From Glandiceps talaboti (lineage: Eukaryota > Hemichordata > Enteropneusta > Spengelidae): 64,000 bases of DNA. Shown here piece by piece: positions 44,401-59,000 of the stretch. The translations under genes and the position numbers were made by a program. Below the pieces are notes generated by a model. That model ran no database searches and was not told the DNA's origin. It worked only from the letters and a program-made list of their open reading frames with translations. How positions within the stretch are numbered: position 1 is the first letter of the stretch; every line of letters starts with the position of its first letter. The stretch covers positions 6,286,822 through 6,350,821 of the forward strand of contig NC_135570.1 in the NCBI RefSeq assembly GCF_964340395.1, read 5' to 3'.

Positions 44401-44707
44401 CAGAACAACACTCTTTAACGTCAAGATCTGTAGAAGACCCCTCAGCTGTTGAAAGTTCAGAATCTGGTAAATCAAAGATGGTGACTGTAACCTCAGTGAA
44501 AGTGGTGCCATCAGTGGGATCAGCCATAGCTAAAGACTCCCCAACATTAGCAGATGTGTCAACTTCAAAATCATCAGACATGCCAACGCTAGTTGCTGAG
44601 AAGCAGTCTCCTACTTTGAAATCAGAGGAAGTCTCATCTATGACAGATGCACATGAACATAATGATGTGGAGGAAGGCTTTCCATTACATCTGGTATGTA
44701 AACAGTG

Positions 44708-44791
<84 letters not shown>

Positions 44792-47700
44792 TCAGTCGTC
44801 AGTCAGTCAATCAGTCGTCAGTCAGTCAGGCAGTCAGTCAATCAATCATAAATATATCAATCAATCAATCAATCAATCCAATCAGTCAGTCAGTCAGTCA
44901 GTCAGTCTAATCTGTTGGTTGGTTGGTCGGTCGGTCGATCAATCCAATCAGTCAGTCAGTCAGTCAGTCAGTCAGGTAGTCAGTCAATCAATCAATCAAT
45001 CAATCAATCATCCTGGTAACCAGTATCTTTTCATGCCTCAGTGCACATAGCCTATGGACTTGGCTATCAGGCTCCACATACTGGTGAATGACATTGTCAA
45101 GTTAGGTCACCAAGTCTCTGGATTACAGTGTACACTATAAACAACCCTTTCCAGGATCACCACATCCTTAAAAACATCCCATATATCAAACAACTCTTAT
45201 TTTGAGTCAAACTTCAAAAGTTGTCTTCAGTTTATTAAGATGCATATTTTGGCTATATTTGGTCATATGTTGACAGGATTTATCACACTTCATATAATTA
45301 CCGGCAACTTCCTAGGCAGAATAAACTTTATTCAGAATGATATTATTACCACTGGTACATATGTAATTATAATATATAGTAATTTAAATTATCCCGTATA
45401 GCTTGATATTCCCCTTGAAGAAAGTCAAAAGAAGATATATCAATATGTATATGGAGAAAGGTATTGTTTGCCTTGCTGTCAGATTGTTGGTGCTAGAATA
45501 AAAGTAAGTATATGTGTAATATCAAATATTGATAAAATAATAACACATACCAGTGAGGGCAGTATCACACTTTAGTGTCCGCACACAGGCTGGTACTAGT
45601 AAACAAAATGTTGATGATGCCTAGGCGAAGGCCTCATCAAAATATTCGTAAAGAGTGCCAGTCTAAGGGCAGGCATTAAATTGTGCTTTGTCATGACAAC
45701 TAACAACATACATATTTTCTTTTCAAAACCACTACTAAAATCCCTGGCAACTGTGATCATGCCCATAGCAACTGTATAATCTCAGAAGGTGCCTAGAAGT
45801 TAAACAAATCAGTTTTTGAAATGATTCATTAATCATTTTACGGATGATATTTTTCTTGACAGCTGAGTGAACACAATAGTACTTCGCAACATAAAGAAAG
45901 ACATGCTTTGCTAGACTATGCTCATCAAAAGTTAACAATGATCAACGATTTGGCAACAGAAGATACAAGACAGTATGCCATTCAAACTATTGTAAGTATT
46001 TCATCAGATGAGTGACTTGTATTATAGGCCTCTTTGACATTGGTATTTTAATTTCTCTGATATTTTTTTTTCAAGTTTTGTATATTTTTGTACATGAAAA
46101 GCCATGTTGTGAAGTTACACAACATGGAATACACCGTGGAAAAAACTCTCTAAACTTTCACTGTTACTTTGTTCAAGAACATTCCAACCTATTCTCAGTT
46201 AAAATCAATAAAAAAAATTTGGTCACCATACAAATTTTTGAAATAGAGGTCAAAATGATGTCAAAATTTAGTCATTTTAGAATCCAATATGGCCACCAAA
46301 TACTGTATTAAAGTGGCCATATGGATGAGAATTTGGTATTTATTTTGGATGTTTGTTTGATAAAACAGCTTCACTATGTTTTTCTACTTGAAAAAATAAT
46401 GTGAAATAACATATACCAAGTCCCTGTTCACATCTCAATAAACGGCAAAACATTAAACAATGTGTAAAATGTTTGTTATTGTACGTACAATAACAAACTT
46501 TTTACACTTTTTGCATCATTTTGCAATGCATTGAGTTATGAACATGGACTTGGTATATGTTCTTTCGCATTATTTTTTCAAGTAGAAAAACATAGTGAAG
46601 CTGTTTTATCAAATAAAAATCAAGAATAAATACCAAATTCTCATCCATATGGCCACTTTAACTCAATGAAAAAATAAACTATTGACAGTTTCCTTGAAAA
46701 CAGGATGGCGAACCCCAAATTTCTTTTATTATAAGGAACAAGCTTCATATGGCAAAGTTGGAGATAATTGAAGAACTTTTATTTTCCGGCATATTTGTCC
46801 CCGAGGTTCATTTTGCCCTAACAACAATAATTACACACATTTGTATAGACTTGCTTTCCTTTGCATATTACTGTTATTCATAATTTCGTAGACTGTAAGA
46901 TATGTTGTGTTGCTCTGTCCTCACCAGCCAGCTCTGTGATAGGGGTTGACCAATGTGAGACGAATATATTCGCTGAGCTGAGGATACTTTAACATGTCAA
47001 TAGCTAGTCCAGTTACTGTTTTTTGTTTATATTAGATATACAAATGTGTGTGTGTACACACACACACACACACACACACACACGTATATTTACAAACCTG
47101 ATGATGCTGTGTTTAAGAGGATAAAAGCTAGTTAGAACATTTGGAAACCTTTTGAGTTGAGTTTTGTGGAGACCATCCAGTTTTTAGTTATGCATTGTTA
47201 TTTATTGTTGACAGGAAGAGAACGTGGAACCATTTGTAACAGTTGGTGTGTTGAGTATGAACCTTCACTGTGGTATATGTGATTTTACAATTACTACTGA
47301 AGAGGTGAGTATTATTACAGTCATCAGTTTAGTACCACAAGCAAGCTTTTAAGATATAAGAGTGGATGGTTGAATGGTTAGAGTGGTTGGCTTGGAATCT
47401 TCACGTTGCAGGTTCAAGCCCCATCACTGCCATTTGTTTCTGAATGGCTAAAGTCCTTAGGCAAGATTCAATCCACGATTGTGCCCCAGTCAACCCAGCT
47501 GTATAATTGGGGACCTGGTAGGATAGATGTTGCAATGTGAATGCTTTAATTCTATGCGCGTATGAATGCTGCAATGGGTTGTATGCTCTCCAGGGAGTTG
47601 AGGAAGTATATGGCCGGAAGGCTGTTGTGCCGCTATTGATCCATGCCAGGGGTAATAAGTGTAAAGTGCTCTGAGTGGGAAAATGCAATATAAAAACCAA

Positions 47701-50700
47701 TATTATGATTATTCTTAACACAAATGGAAACTGCATTCTTGTAATGGAAGTGGTACAATGTCATAAAATGACAACTTTTCAAACTGAAAAGTTCATGAAA
47801 AATTTGTGCATTTATTTCATACAGTGGTGTACCCCTGTTAAAGAAAACGTCATGATGACATCATAAGTTGTCTTTCATTTGGTCATGAGAAGTTTTTGAA
47901 GAAAGAACCCATTTTGATGTGTTGTCAGTCATCATTTGTACAGTGTAATTGATATCTTTTTTCACTTGTAGGACTTTGGTACCCATATGAGTAGTTTTAA
48001 GCATAGAAAACGACATCAACTTTGTCAGTTGGTTGTTCAATTGAAGAATGCAGTAAAAGAAATGGATGGTAAAACCATACAACTGCTGCTGAAGGTAATT
48101 TGCTAAAATTTACAACTGCCGACATCAGATTATGGATGAATGGAACATGTTACAAACACAGAAAGTAAAACTACTAAATTGGATTAATAACACTTGACAC
48201 AGCATGTTGGAAGTACTGAGACTTGTATTACATTCCACCATTTGTAAGAACAGTTTCATAGCCACTTTACATACTAGTTCAGAAACAAATTTCCAGTTCC
48301 CGTGGCATTTCATGTACACATAAAGAGGCCATAAAACTGTTCTTATCAAACCAACAAGTCTCTGCTCTCTGCTGTTCTAACATGCTGAGCCAAGTGTTAT
48401 TAATCCAATTCATTTGTTTATTTTACCTGTTTGTAACAGGTTCTGTTCATCCACGGTCTGATGTCGACAGTTGTAATATGTTTGATACAAATTGACAGTA
48501 TTTCTAAACTGTGCAGTTGTTAAGCTGAATAAATTCACAGCTGAGTGAGTCATATTAAAAAGGATTTCATGTATTAGTCAGTGTGACAGCTGCACTAGTT
48601 GTTTTGTTAGATAAAGTAACTTACTCATACTACTGTACACCCTGAATATTACTGAATGACCAGAGGTGAATGTACTTTTGTTGCTGTATACATGATATGG
48701 TACAGTAAATAAAATTTAAATTTCAAAATATGAAAAATTGTCAGTTTCTGTTTAAATTTTGTGTGTGCTATAAAAGTAAAGACATTCTGATATTCCTTTT
48801 ATATTTACCAGGAATATGAGGAAGAGTGCTGTGAATCACTGAGAAGTAAAAGGAGAATCTATATGCTATCTATTGTCAATTCTCTCAAAGCTTTGTCTCA
48901 AGCATTTCCTTCACGAAAGAATGACAGTCACCAGACTGTAGATGAATTGGGCAGTGGTGGAATGAGGCCGCTCTCTGACAAGAATGAAGCCAGCAATGAT
49001 TCAAAACCATCAACTGATACCAGTAACGAGAGTGATGAAAAGAAATCCACCTCCATTACCACTATAGGGAGTGATGATGTGATACCATGCTCCAGTACAA
49101 TACAGTCGGTGACACCAAGTACAGACAGCAAGGAAACCTCAGCCATGCCTGTCAGTGATATCTCTCCTCAAACAGATGATTCGGTTACATTAATGCAGAG
49201 GGATAAGGTTCGAGAATTTAGATTAAACTCCCCCCTCCCCCCTCCCCCCACCCACCCACCCACCCACCCACCCACCTCACAGACAGCCCCTTTTTAACAA
49301 TTACTCACAGAGAAGTACTTGGTTTCTGTTTCTCTTTCTGCTGACTCGGTAATACTAATAAGTATCACGCCAAGTTGTGAATATGTGTGGACATCACGAG
49401 TAATGGTGAAAAGAGTTATTATGTCTTCTGACACTTGTTCTTTGAATACTTCAGTTGATGCAGAGCAGCCAATGTCTATGTAATGGTAATAGGGATGGTG
49501 GGGGGGGGGGGGTATCTTCATTTACTATGTCTATTGTAAAAGTCAAACGGATCAGTCCAATCCTTCTGATTAGCTGAAATACTGATTTTCATTTCTCCAA
49601 TATTATCAACAGATGTTTCCCCAAGTGACAATAGAGGAAAGATTGATAAAGACATTCCATTATGTACAAGGAGATCGGTACTGCCTTATTTGCTGTGATG
49701 GTATGACACATTCAAATGTAAGTTAATTTTTAGTCATAATACTATGTTGATGATATACTATCCATTCATTTGCAGTGGAAATGATGTACTGTCAGTGGGT
49801 TGACTAGGGTACACAGAGTATTTGAGTGGGTATAAGTATGTAGGTGAAAAGGGTCAGTGGGTTACTTAGATATTATTTCCCAATATTTTCTTTGGTTCTA
49901 CCAAATCATAAAGGTACATGTAGTGTTTATCAGGGGCAGTTACGTAATGTCCAAATATGGAATATTTGTCAGATCAGGATGCTACTTATACACTGTGTAC
50001 ATCATTCTAACAGTTAGGGGTTTACTCATTGTTCATGATTTCTCATTGAGCTAGATAGGGTTAGAGATGATTCAATACCACATTGCTGGCACCCAGACTG
50101 GTGTGTGGGTGAAAAGGAACTTTTCTTTTAGTATTTAAATAAGTGTTTGCACTGTGTTAATTCTTTTCTTTCTTTGTTCTCCAAAGGCGAGGGGACACAA
50201 CAAAAAGGCTGAGCATCGCAGAATGGCAGATATCTTCAGAGAAATTCTAGAATTAACAAAACAAATAGATAAGATGGCAATGCCAAGTGCATTGGTTGAT
50301 GCTATCAAAAATGTAGTAAGTATACTTATTTTGATATTCAGTTGTCTTACAGCAATTATAGAAGGACTCTTAGCAATAATTGGGCATTTTTGAGGGTGCA
50401 CCTGCCTCCCCTTTCCCCCTTTCAAGTTTGCCACCCCCTTTTATTGTCTGGGAATATGTTATCCAGTATTCTGCAAACTTGTGACTTTCGTACGGGATGT
50501 TGCTCTGCTATTCTGGCAAAATTGTACATTTAAAAAAGCATGCATTATCATATGCCATACTACAAGCATGTGACAAGCTTGCAGAGCTGTGAGGAATCTT
50601 ATGAAATTTTTCTTTGCCTCAAAAGTAACATGGATGTGCGTCCATGTATTGAGTTATGGATTGTTCATGGCATGTCTTTGAAAAAGGCAAAGTCACAGAC

Positions 50701-52967
50701 ATACCTATGAATAAAGTTATGGATGTATAAAGTAAACTCTGTTAGAACTTCCATGGTTATAGCATGAAAGTATAACCGACGTGGGTGATACTTGTGTTTA
50801 TGTTCTTAGGATTTAGATACTTGTTAGTGTTTATATTGTAATCAGTGTTGCCTTCCATGCATATTTTTTATTATTCTGTGTATATATGGTATCAACTGTT
50901 TCCTTTGTGTAACTTATAGCAGTCTGTGCTTTGTGTAGTGTACTAGTATTTAATGTTGCTACTAGCATGTATAAGGGATACATCTATGCTACTAGTAATG
51001 TTTATTGCATTTACTATCTTTGGTAAAGTCTTCAGTGTTCACAATGGTCTCAATAGTATAGTCTCAGATATCGATTTTTGCCAACTGAGACTATTCTCAG
51101 GTAGACAAGTTTTTTATGCCATCTGAGACTGGCAAACTGAAACTGGTCTCAGATGACTATTTTTTGCAAACTGAGCCTGAGACAAACTGAGTTTAATGTT
51201 TTAGGTACCCTTACACAGCACTGTAAACGTAGTATATATGCTTTCTATTTTATGTTGGTGGCTCACACACCATTTTATATTCATTTGTAAGCTATCTTTG
51301 ATGAAACTTGGCACAAAGAGTATACATACAGTGTAGATATTGCAAATTTTCATAGATAGGTGTTTATATCATTATAATGATGTTTTGATGTCTTCTTTGA
51401 ACTAGGAATCTATAGAGGCTAGGTTGCAAGCACCACCATCTAAACTACGCCGTGGTGAATGGTGTGGTTATTGTAGAGGAGGTTATATGGGTTTAATAGT
51501 AAGTGAACTTGTTGGTATCATTTTAGTTTACTTTTAGTGTATTCTACTCTATTCTGCTGTTTGAGTGACTGAACACTATGTCCAAAATCACCATATAGCT
51601 TTTATATGAAGGTATTTTGACTTAATGTATAGTCTATTCTGCCTGCTGTTAACACTTGACAGGTGTAGGCTTGAAATCTTCAAATTGCTAACACATACTG
51701 GTGAGGTGATAGTACCAGCCTGATGTTAGTATTTGACTGGTGCAGGCATTAACCCAGCGAATTGCTAAGACATGCTGGTGAGGTGATAGTATTTGACTGG
51801 TGCGGGCAATGCTGGTTAGGTGACAGTGTCAACCTGGTGTTAGTACTGTACTGATTCTGTGTGTTAAAATTGAGCTAGTCCAGCCATCAAGAAGTTCTTT
51901 AGCTGTTCTGTTCATTATTGATCAGATCAATGATCTTAGCTAATTAAATGTTTATGACTTTTTCATTAAAGTGACCATATATGGATGAGGATTGGGTATT
52001 TATTTTGGATTTTCCATTTATAAAGCAATTTTATCACGGCTTCCTACTTGAAAAATCCATGTGAAACAACATATGCCAAGTCATTGTTTGTAACTCAATA
52101 AATTGCAGAAGATTATTAAATATGTAAAATGTTTGTTATTGTACGTACAATAACAAACTTTTTTTTTTTTAGCATTTTGCAATGTGTTATAAGTACAGAC
52201 CTAGTCAATGTTGTTTCACATTGATTTTTTAAGTAGGAAACCATGGTAAAGTTGTTTTATAAATTAAAAATCCCAAAATAAATACCAAATTGTCATCCAT
52301 ATGGACATTTTAAAGACGTCAAGGATAAAAATGATTATCACCATGTAAACAATACACTGGAAACAAATACAAAATCTATATAATTTTTTCTGTATTTCAA
52401 ATTGCAGGCATATCGATGTCATAGCACTTCCATTAGACATGAAAGAATAAAACATGCAACAGAGATGTTGATCAAAGTCAAAAATATCATGGTCACCACG
52501 GACTCTGAAAAACTGGAACTGTTAGTGAAGGTAAGTTTCAACTTAGTCATTCTTGGCAGTCACATGTTATATTATTAGATTTTTTTCCCCAAATATTTTT
52601 CTTCGTTCAGCCAAGGAAAATACAAGTGACCTCAGGTCTATTGTGACTGTTCTGATGACTATGGTCTGTTTGTTTGTAGGATATGAAAGAGGAATTGAAC
52701 CCAAAAATGAGTGGTGAAAACAAGTGGATATGTAGTCTTTGTAATCTAACATTCACTACTAAAGCAGTAAGTATTTGTCCAAAGCCTAGCAATCTATGTT
52801 ATCCATTATTATAACACATCATTTTCATACAGCCTTCATTCTTATGGCACTCTAAAACTTGGTGTGTCTCCCTATGCTTTACCATGTCATGACACAAGAA
52901 AGTGTCTGCATGTGTGCGTGCATACGTATATGGATGAATGAATGAATGTGTGTTTGTGTTTGTGTGC

Positions 52968-53048
<81 letters not shown>

Positions 53049-56000
53049 TAAGTCAAGAAACGCTGGGCCAATTGCAGTGGATTTTGAAATTTGATTAAGG
53101 TGTTACAAATACATGGTCGACCTACCACTGCTGTAACTTTTATATGACTGTGTAAATTTTGTACATTGCTTCAGGAGTATGGTCAACATGTTGGATTACG
53201 AGCTCATGTTATCAGAGAAGTATGTTTTTCCACCATTTTGAAATCTGTCAAAATGTTGTGCCATTCACTGATGGAACCGTCCACTCCAGTTGTTGTACGG
53301 CTACCAGAACAAGAAGAGGTTTGTAGTTCTATCATGAAAATTAAATATTCAGGATCGAACCCTTACTGCGGGTTTGAACCCTCATCTCTGCAGCCTGGGT
53401 TCAAACCCACCAAACGTCAGCTGGGCTTGATTAAAAATTAACTAGGTCTGCACATTAGAAGGATGATGTTCAGTTTGACCCTGCCAAACAACGAAAGTTT
53501 TCACTGGGTACTCTAGTTTCCTCCTGCTTCTTCAACACTAGGGCACTAAGGTTTTCCCCAGGTACTCCAGTTCCTCCTGCTTCTTCAAGACTAGGGCACT
53601 ACTGCTCTTGTGGTGACCATTCAACAAACTTCAGAATTGATTTGGACAAATAAAGATTATTATTATCATTAAAATGTAATTTAAATTTCATAGATCTATA
53701 CAGATGGATAGACTTATTGACAAAACCAGACACAATGTGGCTATACATTCTTTGCTATAATGCTGCCAATCAAAGTATGAACAGTGAACTACTGCTGCAG
53801 CAACATATTGATACATTACTAAAGTAGGTTTGTGTCTTTGTACAAAATTTAATAGGGTCTACTATAGCTAAATCTATATCAGTGCATTAGAACAAATTCA
53901 GTAATGTATCAATATGTTGCAGTGCTTCATCGTTCACTCTTCATTTGGAGCCCTGTAAGATAACATCTTCCATGTTCATGTTCTTCAGTGCTTGTGATTA
54001 GAATCACACACATCATATAGCTCTGAAAACATATAATATACTCCATATGGCTAGTCATAAATACCTAATGTCACATTCCAAGTAGATGGTAAGATATGTC
54101 ATGTCGCTCAACCCTCACTGGCCTGCTCTATCTGATGTGAAAGGGGTTGACCTATATGTGAGGACACCCAGTCACTGCATACCCTACAGACTACATTCCA
54201 AGACAAGTTTGTTTGTGTGACTCTTCTTAACAGGAAGTGAAGAGCACCAAAACAACAAGAGTGGCCAAGTCAGTCTTGTCTCATGTTGAAGATGTCATAC
54301 AAGAGTGTCAGATTATCTCTGACTTAGCAGTTCCTGAATTTAAGGCTGAAGCTCTTCTCAAAATTGTAAGTGTTCATAAATAAATGATCTGATCACAATC
54401 GGATGAAAATCCATGTCAGAAAATGACTTTGATTACAGTGAAAGTAAGGTACTATAAGTGTGAAATATGTAAATCATAGTACCTCACTTTCACTGCTGTA
54501 TTAGGAACAAGATTCGATAGGAGCATAGAATTTTTCAATTTTTTTTTTTTGAAATGTAAAAAATCTGAAACACCGAAAACATTTAATTACCCTTTAGTTT
54601 GTTATCAAGTTACATAAAATATAATTAAAATAACGAAATATCATGTGTTCACTACAAAAACACACTTATTCTGGGTGCATTTGACAAGCTAAACAATGTA
54701 ACAATAAAAATTGATATAATGAACTTTTGGAAAATATCTAATTTTAGATAGTTATCATCTTTACTTACTGACAACCATTTTTAAAATGACACTGATAGAT
54801 TTCTTTCCTGTATCTTCATAATATTATAGTCCAATAGTGGGAGGTAAAAAATGTGTAATATTCTCTAATATAGCACTTTTATAGGCATGCTATGAGCTCG
54901 GTGAGTGTGTTACACGGTCAAAGTCATCTAGCATAATGAGCGTCATCTTAATCCAACCCCTATTTATATGCAGATGAGGTCCTTAAAGTATGAAATGTAT
55001 CAGATGCAAAATATTGTAATTATAGAGACAACTTTTTGACATGTCTGTACAGTAAATATGTAACTAATACACTTACTGAATTTTTTGTTTTTTGTGTGCC
55101 CACATATAAAAGAGAGCTATTGAAGAAAGGTTGGCGACTGGTTTCCTACGAAGAGAGCACAAATGTTTAATATGTAATCTATACAACATGTACAATCGAG
55201 TAAGTGTCAAATTGTTATTCTGAGTATAAACTGGTCGGTTTTATTGGAAGTGATTGATTTTAATTTGTTGAATATACAAAGTGAATTATTTGTATGGTTT
55301 TGACACTAAACATGTACAGACAGATAGGCAACTTTGGGACCATTTCTAACTAGCAGTAAAATTTATTAAAAAAACAGTTGTGTGGCAGAGCTATAGAATC
55401 AGGTAGCTCAGAGCAAAAGAATAATCTCATGTAATCCTCATTGCTCCACTGATTACAACTGCTGACATCAGACCATGGATGAACAGAACCTGTTACAAAC
55501 AGGGAAAGTAAACAAATGAATTGGATTAACTTGGTACAGCATGCTAGAACTTGAAGTACAGAGACTTGTATTACATTCCATCATTTAATAAGAACAGTCT
55601 TATGGCCACTTTACATAATAAACAAATTCTTCACAAACAAATTTCCAGTTCCTCTGGCATTTCATGTACACCTAAAGAAGCCATAAAACTGTTCTTATCA
55701 AACCATGGCGTGTAATACAAGTTTCTGCTATTCCAACATGTTGAGCCAAGTTTTATTAATCCAATTCATTTGTTTACTTTCCCTGTTTGTAACATGTTTG
55801 TCCACGGTCTGATTTCAGCAGTTGTAACATTAATGCAAGTACCTGGGATTGAAACATTGGCCTTTAATAAAAAAGAAAGAGTGCCAGTGACAATGTATGT
55901 TTTAATAATCATACAATATAATCTCTCAACATGTTATGTCTCTTCACATTTTTAGGTTTGTAGAAGTCACAAATATTCCTTTCTACATGTTCAACTTAAA

Positions 56001-59000
56001 TATGCCTATGAAGAGATTGTAAAAATCAAGAATGAAATAGAAGATGTATCAAAACTGAAATCAATGTTGAAGGTATGCAGGTTGTAAAGAAATGTTTATA
56101 GGTGATAAAAAAAATGATACTGTATGACCATGTGCTTACATGTACAATGAACGATCATATCCTCATTTGCATATCATTTGAATGCTGGTATGCAATAATG
56201 TGTTCAGCATAGGCCTTTCCAAAATTTGCCATGGTGGTGCTCTACTTCCTGTCTGTGGGGTGTACATGGTATAGGTTACTCAGTTAATCATAGAGCACTG
56301 TTGCTTTCCTCAATGTCTGCAGAATATGAAAACATCCCTGCTTTACACTTCCACAGAATACCAATGGACAAAGCTCTTAAGAAATGGTACTGTGAGGTGA
56401 TGATACCCCCAATTTGAGCTAGGGTGCTGTAATCTCAATTGCCTGTTTGCAGTCTGGAATGGCCTGTTGCACTGCAGTGCATGTAATCTCTGGTATATAA
56501 TTAATATGTAATAATACCTCTTCTCTCTGTTGTAATTACAGGATTACAGTCTGAAGCTGAAAGTTAAACCTGGCCCCACAGAGGATTGGTTGTGCTGGTC
56601 ATGTGACGTAGAGTATGACACACAAGAAGTATGTTTTAGGGACTTGTTATTATTTGAATGGGGGGGGGTGTTAAAAAGAGTTACTAGTACTAGTTGTCTG
56701 CTGGGTGTGTGTGTGTGTGTGAGTGCGTGTGCGTGTGCGTGTGTATGTGTGTGTGTGTGTGTACATGGTGGTGGTGGTGGTGGGGGGGGGAGGGTGGGGT
56801 GCTGAAAATAGTCCACGTCAGAATGGAGATAATTGAATGTGTTGGACGTGCAACATCAAAGAAATACTACTGGTATGTTTTAGGGAATTACCATTATTTA
56901 TGGCTTGGGGGCTGAGGAATTATAGCGGGTTTATTGTTGGGAAAAGAAAGTTCACTTATTAGGAAGGAAAATGTGCAAAATTGAAGTGTTTGGAAGTGAA
57001 AATATACATGACGAATACACTCACAATCATTATAAAAAAAAATCCGATTTCAGAAGTATGAAAAGCATAAGAATGAACAGGAGCATACAATGAGGGTGGC
57101 AATTCTACAAGAGTTGGTCAAATCAGTGCAGTATCTTATAAAGACAGGCCAGCCAGGTGCTACAACCAGTGCTTTGGAACCAACACCTCAAGCGATTGAA
57201 GAAAAACCATCTGATGTAAGTAACTTGAAATTTTAAATGAACAGCATGACATATAGTAATAGGGAACTTTCAAATCTGCCATCTTGAATGATGCATTTTG
57301 GGAAGGTATATATCCTTCCATCTTGAATGTTGCATTGTGGGAAGTACAATACAATTCGTTAGCTAGCCAAGCCTATCCACAGCACTGGATCAGTGACAGC
57401 GCTAACTGTCGAGTCAGTGCAATCAGAAATCTAGTGCCACGGACAGGCTAGGCTAGCTAACAGACAGCTTTTATTCTGAACACACCCTATGTTTCAGTGT
57501 GGGAAATGTCAATCCTTCCATCTTGTATGGTGCATTGTAGGAAACGTTATATTCATCTATTGATAAACATAAATTCAAACTACAAACTATTAAATCGTAA
57601 ACCAGAATTTAGTCTCGGTTTAATACTGACATCTTCATAAGAGGATTCTTCTGCCAATACATGCCATGTAGAACCTCAATAGCAACAGCTTTTAAAGAAG
57701 TGAAAAGAAGTGTGAATATGAAATTCAAATTTTAATCTGGAACTGGCAGTCTAGATACTAGTATTAGCACTGCAATGGGCCTCCTTGTTGTAACAACAGG
57801 GACAGTCATTTTAGTTCAGTCAGGTGTGTGGCTGCAGTACTGTTGTTATTCCCTTGTGTCTTACTCATTTTTACAGGATCCAGATGTTTTGCCATCATTG
57901 CAAGCAAGACTGAACAAAGGGTGTATTGAGTTTAAGGACGGTGTACTCTACTGCCTTGTCTGTTCTCTTAGGATAGCAACACATGATAACACTGATAAGG
58001 TATGTATATGTTTGCAGTCTCATCAAGTATCAAGGAGGAAAAGTGAGGCCTCAAGTCACATGGCAGTACATGAGGTAGTCTACAAAATGTGGCTAAAATA
58101 ATAGTGATTTCCTAAAAATTATATCATTGGAAAAAGTTAGAAGAATGTTCTGGTTGGGAATATTTCCAAGTCTATTGTGAAACACTGGATTCTCTCAGAG
58201 GAGGTTATCATGTTCAATAAGCTTGCCCCTTATGACTGGTCCTACAATTGTTTTAGAACATTGCTTCCAGTTACCAAAACTATACAGTCTATATTCTGTA
58301 TTTGACTTGACCATCTAACAATCTGTTTAGATAAACATGGTTGTCTCTCCTTTTTTAGGCAAGTGCACATAGAACCGACAGAGATCACATAGAAATGACT
58401 TTAACATTAAAGAAAGTAGTACAACTAACTACTTTAATTGGAGAGATGGCCAATGGACAGGAACAATCCAATGCTATGACTAGGGCTGTAAGTATATTTT
58501 GATATTGTTCCCCAATATTTTTGTTTGTTCAGTCATAGATGTTGGTGTCGGGGAGTTTTCTCTCCAACATCTATGGTTCAGCTGAAGGAATATGAGTGAT
58601 ATAAGAAGTTATGTTACCCTGAATTAAAGACTAGAAGTTACAAAACTCTTCTGTGACTATAGGGAAAAAGATTTACAGTTTGTTAAACTATTATTTTCAA
58701 GGATATAAATGTTGCAAAAATTTTATTTCCAATAGATGAAAACTAACCAACTGGCAACACTTTATTGCCTTGGTTGTTGTGCTAGTAGATAGGTAGAAGC
58801 AGTTTTACTGTCTATACACAGTGGGAGTATGATTATAAAATAGTATCATATTTATGTTTGGACAGGGGGCTATTTACAACAGGCTGTACTGAGAACAAAT
58901 GAAGTGGGTGTCTTAAAATAGTAAATGAATAAAGCTGTATCATATGCCAAAGTTTGGAGAGATTTGAATAACTTTTTCCCCAAGGTCCATTCTACATTGA

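Noticed and set aside
44645-45050. Coding extension of exon 13 through the Asn/Gln/Ser repeats to a stop at 45050
   Set aside because: A consensus donor (CTG|gtatgt) precedes the array and joins in phase to a finger exon; read-through would end the protein before ten of the fingers.
47361-47435. Functional tRNA gene
   Set aside because: Box A and B resemble a tRNA, but the acceptor stem does not pair and the sequence continues into a SINE-type body and tail.
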